The translations under genes were made by a program, and so were the position numbers. A stretch of 55,595 nt of DNA from Lachnospiraceae bacterium FE2018 (lineage in GTDB: Bacteria; Bacillota; Clostridia; Lachnospirales; Lachnospiraceae), in assembly GCA_000702845.1 (NCBI GenBank), contig JNKK01000017.1, positions 1 through 55,595 on the forward strand. Direction: 5' to 3'. Below, piece after piece: positions 1 through 8,651 of the stretch. The notes below the pieces were generated by a model. It did no database searches and was not told the origin of the DNA. It saw only the letters and a program-made list of their open reading frames with translations. The number at the start of each line of letters is the position of its first letter. Position 1 is the stretch's first letter.

Positions 1-34
1 TTGCTTTAGACATCAATACTACGCACTCCACATG
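1..34. repeat. Terminal direct repeat (left copy)
   Basis: The first 34 bases are identical to the last 34 (55562-55595). This is the usual sign of a circular molecule or of a contig closed on itself in assembly. It also contains one degenerate copy of the 26-27 bp GACATC unit found at 55324-55438. Confidence 0.9.
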
Positions 35-263
35 GCTCGACACGTCCATTTTGATGTCAGATTATCGCGTTTGTCATCGGGAACTTGTCCACGATTTTGT
101 AGATTTACAATTCCTGCGCCCTCGGGGAGCGTCCGTCAATGGAAACTGGTCTACACCTTACTTCCTACTTTATAATATGTGAACCGACTAATTCCACACC
201 GTCTCAACCCTGATGCCCTTCTCTATATAGGGAATTGGTCTAAAGAATTATGCCGTCTCAACC
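35..263. other. Non-coding end region with short repeats
   Basis: No convincing gene is seen here. Two copies of CCGTCTCAACCCT lie at 199-211 and 253-265, each preceded at some distance by TGGTCTA (147-153, 236-242). Several TGTC words occur at 54-100. The CTCAACCCT word also ends repeat units at 55351-55438, so both window ends carry related repeat clusters. Multiple terminal repeats of an IS21-like element, or iterons, are possible readings; no transposase gene is present. Confidence 0.5.
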
Positions 264-902
264 CTATAGACCCTTTTGTAGAAGAAAACTGTCCAGTGTT
301 CGTGGAGACTGATTACATTCTGTTCGCTCCTGTAGAAATGCTTGCAATTCAAGCATCCTACAAACAAAATCTCCATATTCCTTATCACAGTTTATGTTAT
401 CAAGCGCCTTCTTATCTGGTCGCTTAACATATCTATTAATGGCTGTACGCGCCCGACTATCATAAATGAAAAACAGCTCGGGACAATGGAAATGTAGATA
501 CTTCGATGCAAGAGAGCGTTTTTCAAGTCCGGTCAGCTCATAAAACACATCCATCAAAAACTTATGTGTCTCGAGAATATCTTTTACGTTCTCACGTATC
601 GTACCTCCATCATCTCTTAATTGTGAAAGCCTTTCATCCAACTCATCGCCAATCTCTAACATTTTGGGAGCAACTACGTCATAGTAGAAATCGTCATTAG
701 TATTACTTGCATTTTTACGACGCTCTATTGCAGCGGCATAGCTCCTTCCAATAATCCATATTTTCCCCACAATGATATCACTCTGATTGTGATATGGATT
801 ATTCGAGCACATTTCATACAAGATGCTGTTTCCGAACTCCCATCTGGAACTATTGGTATTCAAAAAATCCTGATAGAGTTTTTCTGTTCCTTTAGCTATC
901 AT
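264..902 (-). CDS. Hypothetical protein, third gene of the McrBC-type operon
   Basis: 212 aa, soluble, no signal peptide or membrane segment. It starts 14 bp after the mcrC-like stop and is on the same strand, so it is very probably co-transcribed with the restriction genes. I do not recognise a catalytic motif. Visible features are a conserved-looking stretch near residues 46-62 (KIWIIGRSYAAAIERR) and a charged helical middle part. From its position it could be an accessory or specificity factor of the type IV restriction system. That role is inferred from context only. Its stop overlaps the second CCGTCTCAACCCT repeat at the window end. Confidence 0.7.
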   Translation of the reverse strand: MIAKGTEKLYQDFLNTNSSRWEFGNSILYEMCSNNPYHNQSDIIVGKIWIIGRSYAAAIERRKNASNTNDDFYYDVVAPKMLEIGDELDERLSQLRDDGGTIRENVKDILETHKFLMDVFYELTGLEKRSLASKYLHFHCPELFFIYDSRARTAINRYVKRPDKKALDNINCDKEYGDFVCRMLELQAFLQERTECNQSPRTLDSFLLQKGL

Positions 903-916
903 ATTTTGCCTCCGGT

Positions 917-1984
917 TTACGCTGCCTTCACTTGGAAAAAGTCCTCAGCGATCTTATCCAACTGTGCAGCGATCACCTTAAAGTCTGTATTCAAATCCAG
1001 CGTCTTCGCACCGATCTGATTGCCACCCATATTGAACATGCAATCCGGTGTGATGGCCTCGTCTGTCTTGGCATAGAGCAGGATACCGGCCACGTTCCCG
1101 GTGTTGTCCTTATCCTGATTCTTTACATAGGTGAAAATCTGATAGACATTTCCTGAGTGGAGCGTGTACTTGTCGAACTGATGCTGAAGCGTTCGGCCAT
1201 AGTATTTTGCATCTATGATCAAGATTTTCTCCTTCAGGCGCAGGAATATATCCGTCTGCATGATCGGCAGAAACCGGATCATGGACTCGGAGTTATCTCC
1301 GACCAGATCCCATTTCACCTGAGCTGCCTTTACCTCTGTCAGATATGTATGATGCTGGCTGTAGTATTCCAGAATGAACTTCTCGTACAATCTGGCCATA
1401 TGTTCATCGGAGAAGTTGGCCATTTTATAGTCGCCCTTCTCTGTCGTCTGCAGCATACCGTCGAGCACGAAATAGCAAATGTTCATGAGCAGCTCGTAGT
1501 TCTTATTATTGCGCTGGTAATGAAGCCTGCTCCATTGAATCCCGGACGGCTCCAACAGATCGATCCCATCGAAGAACACGAGAATCTTTTTCAGAGCAGC
1601 TTTTCGGTCGGCCTCGACGCCATCATCTCTGACCAGATAATGAAGTGTGGTTTTCAGGATCTGATTGAAAAGATTGTTCTCGGATAGCTCGTCAAACTCA
1701 CACGCGAGTTTCTGCTTCCGCTGGATGCGGTTCCGAATCGTCTCCGGCATATCCAGTTTGCCGCGCATCACCGAGAGCGTCTCATTCTTCGTGATGTATT
1801 CCCGGTACAATCCCTGCTTCAACTGTTGCGCTACCCCTTTCGAGAGAATGGCGGCAAAGAGATCCTGAATCTTATCGAACTTCTCAGAGGCTACCTCGTC
1901 ATAGTTCGATTGCTTCAGCACCTGAAACGCGTAGGAGAGCATGTAATATATATTTTTAATGAAGATGCTCTTGTCCTTAATCAT
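917..1984 (-). CDS. mcrC: McrC-like nuclease subunit of McrBC-type restriction system
   Basis: 355 aa when started at ATG 1984, which overlaps the mcrB-like stop by 8 bp (ATGATTAA), a translational-coupling arrangement. A longer frame reaches to 2155 but lies inside mcrB and is not used. The PD-(D/E)XK nuclease core is visible: TD at residue 245, then IDAKYYG with D258 and K260. McrC family proteins bind the McrB GTPase ring and cut DNA at modified sites. The N-terminal half (IFIKNIYYMLSYAF and following) matches the McrC architecture. Residues needed for cutting look intact, so any defect in this system lies in the truncated partner gene. Confidence 0.9.
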   Translation of the reverse strand: MIKDKSIFIKNIYYMLSYAFQVLKQSNYDEVASEKFDKIQDLFAAILSKGVAQQLKQGLYREYITKNETLSVMRGKLDMPETIRNRIQRKQKLACEFDELSENNLFNQILKTTLHYLVRDDGVEADRKAALKKILVFFDGIDLLEPSGIQWSRLHYQRNNKNYELLMNICYFVLDGMLQTTEKGDYKMANFSDEHMARLYEKFILEYYSQHHTYLTEVKAAQVKWDLVGDNSESMIRFLPIMQTDIFLRLKEKILIIDAKYYGRTLQHQFDKYTLHSGNVYQIFTYVKNQDKDNTGNVAGILLYAKTDEAITPDCMFNMGGNQIGAKTLDLNTDFKVIAAQLDKIAEDFFQVKAA

Positions 1985-4208
1985 CAAACACACCACGCAG
2001 ATTCTTCTCCCAGCGCTGCAGCTTTGTAGGCTCGTCGAACCAGTACTCGCTGAGCATCGGAAGAATATCAAACTCAACCACAGAGCGCATCCACTCATCC
2101 GAGCAGCCTGCCGTCTCACGGCCACAGAAATAACTATGTCCAATCTGGAAGCCACGACCGAGCGACTTGTCCTCTGTAATTTCTTTATTCAGCTGCTTGA
2201 TCTGATCGATCAAAGCATCAAAGGTCTCATTATCAAATGCCTTCTGATAATTTGTGAATCCGTCAGAATTAAATCCCGGCTCCATCTCAAAGAAGCTGAA
2301 TCTTCTCCTGAGCGCATAGTCGATCATCGCCAAACTGCGGTCTGCAGTATTCATCATGCCGATGATATACAGATTCTCCGGAACAGAGAACGGCATACCG
2401 CTATAAGCCAGTGTTGCTTTCGTGCCACGGTAATCCTTCTCAATCAGCATCAGCAGCTCGCCGAAGATCTTACTCATGTTGCCACGGTTGATCTCATCGA
2501 TGATGAAGAAGTATTCCTTGTCAGGATGGTTGGCTGCGGTCTGGCAGAAGCGATAGAAAATACCGTCTGTCAATTTGAAATCAGCACCGTCCGGCCTGTA
2601 TCCCATAATGAAATCTTCATAGGAATAGTTCTGATGGAATTGCACCATCTCGATTCTGGAATCATCGACCTCGCCCATCATGGCGTAAGCCAGCTTCTTA
2701 GCTGTGAAGGTCTTACCGACACCCGGTGCTCCCTGCAGGATTACGTTCATCTTGTTACGGAGCAGAGCTTCCAGAACATCGTAACGCTCCTCCGTCATAT
2801 AAACCTTGCTCAGGAAGTCCTCCTTTGTGTACTTCTGAATGACAGCATCCGGCTGCTTCAGGGGATTGTCCTCTCTGATGATATCCATGACAAAATCGAA
2901 CTCACCCTTTGTCAGCTTAAAGAGGCTGCCGTTTGGCTGTACGAAGAACTCCATCTTTGCAAGTTCCGGTGAGTCTTTCAGCACCTGATACTCGATAGGA
3001 TTCGTGAGGCCTTCAACTTTTTCGAAGTAGATGGATTCTCCGTCATTCTCCTGTGTGATACGACCGATGGCGACCACCTTCTTTACCGGATTTGCCTCAT
3101 ATCCGATGACTGTATCACCAACCTTTGCATCAAGGAAGTTCTGGAACACTCGACGTTTGTTGCCATTCTCGTTATAAAGAGTGTAGTTCTGTTCTTCACC
3201 AATCTTGATATCAGCAAAACTCCAGATCTTCGGATTCGCAGTCAACCACCAGTATCCGTGTTCAGCACCGGTCTCCTCTGATGTCTCATACAATTCGACA
3301 TCGCTAAGGTCGACCTTCTCGAGTGCCTCCGCCAGTTCTTCCCTAAGTCTCCAGATGTAAGTGCCTTCCTCGTTCTTGTCAGCTGCCTTGCCAACATACA
3401 GGATTGGCCACCACTTGGAGTTTTCTGTATCTTTGGTCATAACAGGGCAATTGGTCTTCTGGGCAATACGTTGTGCAAGTGCTGAAGACCCCCTATTGTA
3501 GAATATCGGTTTGTTCCCATATTTCACAGCGAGCTGCGTACATGTAGCCTGTCCGCCATAATCTTTCATGCGTTTCATGATCTGAAGGCTTCCCTGTGTA
3601 AAGACAGAAGAATCTCCAAGCAGATCAACCCACTCATCTACACTGATGTTAGGCGAGTAGTCCTTCGGGAACCATTCAGCCTCTTCCTGTTCAGCCTTGC
3701 GCTCTTCGAGATAAAAACGAGCAAGATAAAAGCCAAGGTCAACAGTTGTGGTCTTCATATCCGGATCAGGATAACAGGTCGAAGTCAGTGCATTTCTGAC
3801 CATCTCCGGAATATCCGGATCGGCAACTATTGCCTTGCAAATTTCGTCATACATTTGGAAGCCACCGATCATGCTATCGACAGATCCATTTCTCTTTGGC
3901 CTGTAATCGGACGCGAGTTCTGTCGCAGCGGCGCGATATAGTTCATATTTGTAAATGTAGTATTTGTCAGGATACCGGAGCCACAGATAGGTGCTAATCG
4001 CATTTGTGTTCTGATAGTGATTACGCCACGTCCCGTCATCATATTTTGCTCGGATATCTTCAGCCGCTGCTTGGAAAGCATCAACTCTTGCGGCCAGATC
4101 GACAGACTCGTCAAACAGAGCAAGGAACATCGCCCGGGTAGCTTCATTGTCTACCTTTGCAAAGTTTGTGATCATGCCTCGTGGATAAGCATAACCTGAT
4201 GCCAGCAA
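1977..4208 (-). CDS. mcrB: EVE-domain McrB-like GTPase, 5'-truncated
   Basis: 743 aa from the first possible start (TTG 4208). Residues 318-445 look like an EVE/PUA-type modified-base reader (YWWLTANPKIW at the start). The AAA+ GTPase follows: Walker A GAPGVGKT at 493-500, Walker B FFIIDEINRG near 567-576, and the McrB signature MNTADRS at 619-625 with an RRRF motif after it. The protein would drive translocation for the McrC nuclease on modified foreign DNA. Homologous-looking sequence (ATDKTFNLLASGYAYPRG) extends upstream of 4208 to 4229 and then meets a TAA and the broken degV gene. The natural N-terminus, perhaps a few dozen residues, is therefore missing. No ribosome site precedes TTG 4208 or ATG 4175, so expression may be poor. 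Confidence 0.85.
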   Translation of the reverse strand: MLASGYAYPRGMITNFAKVDNEATRAMFLALFDESVDLAARVDAFQAAAEDIRAKYDDGTWRNHYQNTNAISTYLWLRYPDKYYIYKYELYRAAATELASDYRPKRNGSVDSMIGGFQMYDEICKAIVADPDIPEMVRNALTSTCYPDPDMKTTTVDLGFYLARFYLEERKAEQEEAEWFPKDYSPNISVDEWVDLLGDSSVFTQGSLQIMKRMKDYGGQATCTQLAVKYGNKPIFYNRGSSALAQRIAQKTNCPVMTKDTENSKWWPILYVGKAADKNEEGTYIWRLREELAEALEKVDLSDVELYETSEETGAEHGYWWLTANPKIWSFADIKIGEEQNYTLYNENGNKRRVFQNFLDAKVGDTVIGYEANPVKKVVAIGRITQENDGESIYFEKVEGLTNPIEYQVLKDSPELAKMEFFVQPNGSLFKLTKGEFDFVMDIIREDNPLKQPDAVIQKYTKEDFLSKVYMTEERYDVLEALLRNKMNVILQGAPGVGKTFTAKKLAYAMMGEVDDSRIEMVQFHQNYSYEDFIMGYRPDGADFKLTDGIFYRFCQTAANHPDKEYFFIIDEINRGNMSKIFGELLMLIEKDYRGTKATLAYSGMPFSVPENLYIIGMMNTADRSLAMIDYALRRRFSFFEMEPGFNSDGFTNYQKAFDNETFDALIDQIKQLNKEITEDKSLGRGFQIGHSYFCGRETAGCSDEWMRSVVEFDILPMLSEYWFDEPTKLQRWEKNLRGVFDD

Positions 4209-4229
4209 GTTAAAAGTTTTGTCTGTGGC

Positions 4230-4493
4230 TTACAGAATATCGGTTCCCTGTCGCAGACAGGGTTCAAAATGCTTAAAATAAATCGTTGGGTTGATTTGTG
4301 AGGTCGTTGCAAAATTCCCAGCTCTTTGCAAGCGGTAGAACTCCTTGGCTGTGATTCCTTCCGGGGAACCATATGAGTATTCTGTTCCGCCGATCTCAAC
4401 ATTCATAGGAATCATTTCAACAGATGGCAGACCTGCGGTTAACTCCGGTGCGAGATCTGAGGTGGCATCTGTGAAAATTTGATAGCCGTCCAT
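4230..4493 (-). pseudogene. degV: degV fragment (N-terminal part of a DegV family protein)
   Basis: About 87 aa of a family normally near 280 aa. DegV proteins bind fatty acids and feed the FakA kinase. The start is ATG 4493, or GTG 4496, overlapping the stop of the upstream radical SAM gene. The sequence runs YQIFTDATSDLAPE and on to HFEPCLRQGTDIL, where a normal DegV continues with a YI..SS type stretch. A TAA follows at 4232-4230 and the reading then becomes mcrB. The break removes both the 3' two thirds of degV and the 5' end of mcrB, so this is a truncated gene and not a short functional protein. Confidence 0.85.
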
Positions 4494-5857
4494 CACTTCT
4501 TACACCCACTACAGCCCTGACAAGCAGCCCACAGCTCATCGGCCTTCGGCTTCCAGGTTTCTGCATAAAGTGTAGTCTTATCACACAGATGGTCAACACT
4601 TTCCGGGGACTGATACTCGGTAGAATGGGCACCGGATTTCTTTACCATGCTACGCAGACATTCAGGATTTTCCAGCATAGGACACGGCTGGAACATATTA
4701 TCATTAAAGGGCTGACCGTCGTGATAGGCCATAAACAGCGGAGACTGATATGCTTCCAGCAGGGTCTTTTCACGGATGTTGGAGTCAGAGTAATGGATAA
4801 AAGCGCAAGGCTCAATGTCACCATTGGCATTGATATGCAGATAGTTGCGGCCACCAGCAATACAGCCGTTTACAAATTTCGCATCATTCTGAAAGTCAAT
4901 TGTGAAAATAGGCTTTGTGCTACGGTATTCGCAGATGCGGTTATACATCTTTTCACGCTGGTCAGGAGACGGGAGCAGCTCCACAGCGGAATCGTTGCCC
5001 ACAGGCATATAGTGGAAGAACCATGCGAACTTCGCACCGCACTCCACCAGATGATCGAAGAACTCATCCGAGCTGATGGAGTCGATGTTCTTGCTGGTAT
5101 AGCACCCAGATACGCCGAAAGGCAGCTTCTTTTCTTTCAGAATCTTCATCGCCCGCATAGTAGCCTGATAAGTACCCTTGCCACGGCGGAAATCAGTAGC
5201 TTCCTCGAAGCCTTCAATGCTGATGGCCGGGTAGAAGTTCTTCACCCGCAGCATCTCATCGGCAAACTTCTCATCGATAAGGGTACCGTTGGTAAAGGCA
5301 GAGAATACGCAGTCAGGATGCGCTTCACACAGGCGGAGCAGATCGTTCTTGCGTACCATAGGTTCACCGCCGGTGTAGAGGAACATATAGGTTCCCAGTT
5401 CATTGGCCTGATTGATGATGTCATCCAGTTCCTCATAGCTCAGATTCAGCTTATTACCGTATTCTGCCGCCCAACAGCCGGTGCAATGAAGGTTGCAGGC
5501 GGAAGTGGGGTCCATCAGGATTGCCCAGGGGATATTGCAGCCGTACTTTTCACGATTAGCCACCTGCTTGCGGCTGCCTAAGAGAGATGCATTGACAATA
5601 AAATTGCGGAAGAACACTTTGCGGACTTCAGAATCAATGTCCGTCCAAAGGCTGTTGATCAGGCGCATCCAGTTGCTGTCAGGCTGCTCCATCACCTTAC
5701 GGATTTGCTGGCGCTGTGTGAGATAGAGGTTATCCTTATCGAACTTATCCGCCCAATCTAACAACTTGGGGAATGCTTCCTGCGGATTGCTGTCAACATA
5801 TTTCAGCACTTGATTGACGGCGAAAGCCTGTGCGCTGTCTTTAATAGAATTACTCAT
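4493..5857 (-). CDS. Radical SAM protein with C-terminal Cys cluster (SPASM-like)
   Basis: 454 aa. The radical SAM iron-sulfur motif CNLHCTGC is at about residue 121, followed by a GGEP motif that fits SAM binding. The C-terminal third is Cys-rich (CIAGG, CAFIHYS, CPMLENPEC and a final CQGCSGCKK), as in SPASM/twitch proteins that hold auxiliary clusters. Substrate unknown. It has a clear site (AAGGAGACAAAACC) before ATG 5857 and is translationally coupled to degV. Radical SAM proteins of this type are often linked to degV in Clostridia. No small precursor peptide is seen next to it, so peptide modification is not supported here. Confidence 0.85.
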   Translation of the reverse strand: MSNSIKDSAQAFAVNQVLKYVDSNPQEAFPKLLDWADKFDKDNLYLTQRQQIRKVMEQPDSNWMRLINSLWTDIDSEVRKVFFRNFIVNASLLGSRKQVANREKYGCNIPWAILMDPTSACNLHCTGCWAAEYGNKLNLSYEELDDIINQANELGTYMFLYTGGEPMVRKNDLLRLCEAHPDCVFSAFTNGTLIDEKFADEMLRVKNFYPAISIEGFEEATDFRRGKGTYQATMRAMKILKEKKLPFGVSGCYTSKNIDSISSDEFFDHLVECGAKFAWFFHYMPVGNDSAVELLPSPDQREKMYNRICEYRSTKPIFTIDFQNDAKFVNGCIAGGRNYLHINANGDIEPCAFIHYSDSNIREKTLLEAYQSPLFMAYHDGQPFNDNMFQPCPMLENPECLRSMVKKSGAHSTEYQSPESVDHLCDKTTLYAETWKPKADELWAACQGCSGCKK

Positions 5858-5890
5858 GGTTTTGTCTCCTTTTCTATCTTAAAAGCAAAA

Positions 5891-5934
5891 AGAGCCGATA
5901 ATCCGCAGCACAAGGCTAACGGGTTATCGGCTCT
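5891..5934 (-). terminator. Intrinsic terminator after the ABC/KTR operon
   Basis: On the minus strand an 11-bp perfect stem (AGAGCCGATAA with TTATCGGCTCT) is followed by TTTTTGCTTTT. It lies between the KTR gene and the radical SAM gene, with only about 30 bp left before the latter. The radical SAM/degV pair may therefore depend on read-through. Confidence 0.85.
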
Positions 5935-5938
5935 GCGT

Positions 5939-6112
5939 CTATGCGTCTGGCTCTGTGATAACTGTGGTATTGAATTGTTTTACGCTGATTATTATTTCCC
6001 GTTTGCACTTCGGACAGTATAGCGGAAAATTTTCAAGTACTGTATTATCACAGATTTTAATTCTCGTTTTGTTGTTGCAGTTGGGGCATAATAGCCATTC
6101 GGTTTTTTTCAT
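5939..6112 (-). CDS. Cysteine-rich KTR domain protein
   Basis: 57 aa when started at the ATG of MKKTEWLLCPNC. An upstream ATG at 6151 is in frame but not typical for the family. Two CxxC pairs (CPNC and CPKC) would bind one zinc. The words NKTRIKI and ENFPLYCPKC are typical of the Cys_rich_KTR family, which is frequent in mobile elements and next to transporter cassettes in Clostridia. Function is unknown. It is the last gene before the terminator at 5891-5934. Confidence 0.85.
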   Translation of the reverse strand: MKKTEWLLCPNCNNKTRIKICDNTVLENFPLYCPKCKREIIISVKQFNTTVITEPDA

Positions 6113-6157
6113 TCTTTGTTTTTCATCAGATAATAGAATATCTATGGACAATTACAT

Positions 6158-6943
6158 TTACAACTCACGCAGTTTCCACCGCCTTGTAGAAACCATTACA
6201 CACGCGCCCACAATGAGTACTGTTAAGACGATGTAGGAAAGATAGACGCCATTTAGTGCTACTTCATACACATCATAGTACCGCAGAGGGGTCAGATAAT
6301 CCAAGAAACGATTCCCTGTGTACTCGGCAGTAAAGGCCAACACATAGGCGGCCAATACGAAAACCGTACCGGCGCGTACCGCGGCCTTATAAGATTTGAA
6401 AAGGCTGGCAAACAGCAGACCCAAGGCAAAAAAGAGAAGCTGGGTAAAGAACATTCCCATCGTTGTGGAAAGCACCGCTCCCGGCTGATCCAGACCGCCC
6501 AAAGGAAGAACGATCGTGAAATAATTGCACACGCCGCTGAACAGGGCGAACACCAGCAGGTTCACTGCTGAAACGATCACCTTCGCCAGAACAATGGTTT
6601 TCCGCTCCACAGGCTTTGTGAACAGGTATTCGGATGTTCCAAATTTCTTTTCCCTCGCCACACAGGACAGGCCCAGAGAGATTGCATAGGCAAAGGCCAA
6701 CAGCCCCTCCCAAAAATAGATACACGCGTACCAACCAAGGGCAGTCGTGAGATCCCCTTTCACACCGAACATGATCATGATCAAGCGAGGAAATTGGCCG
6801 ACTGTCCGGGCCATCTCATCCAGACTGTCCTTCAAGGATAAAAGTTCAAAATAGCAGAATCCGCACAGCAGTAACATGATCCCCAGCCAGATCAGCAGGG
6901 TCTTTCTGGTTTGGCGGAATTCGTTTTTCACCAATGTTTTCAT
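6158..6943 (-). CDS. ABC-2 type permease (second subunit)
   Basis: 261 aa, about six hydrophobic segments (for example residues 17-33 and several from 95 to 250), with the loop SEYLFTKPVERKTIVLAK that also occurs in its neighbour (SEYLFTKPHTRKTIYWAK). The two permeases are therefore paralogues and probably form a heterodimeric channel powered by the ATPase at 7764-8651. The substrate may be a drug, peptide or lipid; TetR control points to export of a toxic compound. The gene follows the first permease by 12 bp. Confidence 0.85.
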   Translation of the reverse strand: MKTLVKNEFRQTRKTLLIWLGIMLLLCGFCYFELLSLKDSLDEMARTVGQFPRLIMIMFGVKGDLTTALGWYACIYFWEGLLAFAYAISLGLSCVAREKKFGTSEYLFTKPVERKTIVLAKVIVSAVNLLVFALFSGVCNYFTIVLPLGGLDQPGAVLSTTMGMFFTQLLFFALGLLFASLFKSYKAAVRAGTVFVLAAYVLAFTAEYTGNRFLDYLTPLRYYDVYEVALNGVYLSYIVLTVLIVGACVMVSTRRWKLREL

Positions 6944-6955
6944 CTTTGCACCCCC

Positions 6956-7750
6956 TCATGAGCGGAACTGGATGTCTTTTTTCAAAAAGACACGATAAGA
7001 CAGCACCAAAAACAGGGCAAACAGCAGTACACACCATCCCAAGTAATCCAACTCATAAAAGCCAGATTTGGAAATCTCAGCCGCACTAAAGAACGAGTAC
7101 GGGGACAGAAAACTAATGGCACGGTTGCTGACAATGTTGGAGAAGCTGGTGACGCAGTACTCGACAAAGACAATTAACCCGGCAGTCAAAAGTGGGCTTC
7201 GATTGCGTGAAAATAGAATTCCAACCAAAAGCCCCATAGCTGCAAGGAACAGCGTGACCAGCATGAGGGAAAGAGCAATCAGAAAGAACTCTCCCCAGTC
7301 AATGCCGGAGCGGAACAGGGCCAGCGCCAAAAAAGAGGCGAGAAGATATACCATGCTCACGACCACTACGCCGAAAAAAACCGTGAACGCCTTTGCCCAG
7401 TAAATCGTTTTTCGGGTATGGGGTTTTGTAAACAGATATTCAGAGGTTCGCTCCGAGCACTCCTTGGTGTGAATGGCGATACCGAAGTGCATCCCGAAAA
7501 TACCGGACGCAATCATAAAAAAGCTGGTAAGAAACGCATAAATGCCCAACGGTGAGGTCAGATATTCCATGGACACACCAACGCCTTTGTAAAAATCACT
7601 CGTACCCAGCGTTTCATAGAGGTCTCCGGTGGAAACATCCATAAAGCTGTAATAGGTAGGCGTCATCACAAAAACACACAGAGCCAAGGCGATGGCCCAA
7701 CCCAAAATATATTTGCGGTGCCTTTTCAGTTCATATTTCAAAATGACCAT
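6956..7750 (-). CDS. ABC-2 type permease (first subunit)
   Basis: 264 aa from ATG 7750 (MVILKYELKRHRKYILGWA), preceded by an AAGGAGGTGTCAGGC site. The longer frame up to 7936 overlaps the ATPase and is not used. It has the typical ABC-2 start: a basic N-terminus, then a first membrane helix, an extracellular loop, and further helices. It shares the SEYLFTKP motif with the next gene. It follows the ATPase by 13 bp. Confidence 0.85.
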   Translation of the reverse strand: MVILKYELKRHRKYILGWAIALALCVFVMTPTYYSFMDVSTGDLYETLGTSDFYKGVGVSMEYLTSPLGIYAFLTSFFMIASGIFGMHFGIAIHTKECSERTSEYLFTKPHTRKTIYWAKAFTVFFGVVVVSMVYLLASFLALALFRSGIDWGEFFLIALSLMLVTLFLAAMGLLVGILFSRNRSPLLTAGLIVFVEYCVTSFSNIVSNRAISFLSPYSFFSAAEISKSGFYELDYLGWCVLLFALFLVLSYRVFLKKDIQFRS

Positions 7751-7763
7751 GCCTGACACCTCC

Positions 7764-8651
7764 TTACGCATAGTAGTGCATGAAGATTTCCTCCAAAGAG
7801 GGCTCTTCCAAAAGCACATCGTCCAAATGCAGCAGGTGAAGCTTGTCAATAATCGCCGTGATATTTCCGTTATACATAAAGGAAACAGAGGTCTTATCCG
7901 CAGTCTCCGCATAGTTCGCAATGCCGGACAAATCAAAGAAATCGCGAGGGATAGCCTCCTTTGCGCTCAGAGAGACTTTCTTATAGCCGCTCTCACGCAG
8001 TTCTTTGATGGACTGTATGCCAATAAGCTGTCCCTCTTTCAGAATGGCCACCCGGTCACACAGTTTCTGCACCTCACTCAGCACATGGGAGGAAAAAAAC
8101 ACGGTAGCGCCCCGGCTGTTTTCCTCCTTCAGAATATCATAGAAAGCCTGCTGGATCAGTGGGTCTAATCCGCTGGTGGGCTCGTCCATAATAATCAGTT
8201 TGGGCGAAGTCATAATGGCAGACACGATACCCACCTTTTTCTTGTTGCCCAGAGAAAGGTCTGCAATCTTGCGGGACAAATCCAGATTGAGCCTGTCGGC
8301 AAGCTCCTTCATCTTTGTCTTGCAGTCCATGCCGTACAGATCGGCGGTGTACTGCAAAAGTTCACGGACTTTCATGTTTTCGTAATAGCTGTTCTCGCTG
8401 GGCAGATAGCCCACATCCCTGGCGATGACGCTGGCCTTGGAGTGACAGTCCAAATCGAAGATAGATGCGCTGCCTCCGGTGGGACGGATCAGCCCCATTA
8501 GGGTGCGGATCGTGGTGGACTTACCCGCACCGTTGGGGCCGATAAAGCCGAAAAACTCTCCCTGGTTGACAGAGAAACTGAGGTTATTGATTCCTCGATG
8601 CTTCCCATAGTGCTTGGTCAATTCATTCAAGACAATCGCTTGTTCACTCAT
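7764..8651 (-). CDS. ABC transporter ATP-binding protein
   Basis: 295 aa. Walker A GPNGAGKST at about 38-46, signature SLGNKKK near 140 (a variant of LSGGQ), Walker B LIIMDEPTSGLD near 157-168, and the switch histidine in SSHVLSE. This is the CcmA/NatA-type exporter ATPase, with a C-terminal extension of about 90 aa. Its ATG overlaps the stop of the TetR gene (ATGA), so repressor and exporter are translated together. Confidence 0.95.
   Translation of the reverse strand: MSEQAIVLNELTKHYGKHRGINNLSFSVNQGEFFGFIGPNGAGKSTTIRTLMGLIRPTGGSASIFDLDCHSKASVIARDVGYLPSENSYYENMKVRELLQYTADLYGMDCKTKMKELADRLNLDLSRKIADLSLGNKKKVGIVSAIMTSPKLIIMDEPTSGLDPLIQQAFYDILKEENSRGATVFFSSHVLSEVQKLCDRVAILKEGQLIGIQSIKELRESGYKKVSLSAKEAIPRDFFDLSGIANYAETADKTSVSFMYNGNITAIIDKLHLLHLDDVLLEEPSLEEIFMHYYA

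Noticed and set aside
179-427. Plus-strand 82-aa reading frame
   Set aside because: Overlaps the 212-aa minus-strand gene, has no ribosome site and no family resemblance.
1959-2972. 337-aa plus-strand frame opposite mcrB
   Set aside because: Shadow of the GTPase gene in antisense.
4493-5857. Radical SAM gene as part of a peptide (RiPP) cluster
   Set aside because: No precursor peptide gene or dedicated peptidase nearby; the TetR-linked exporter has its own terminator in between.
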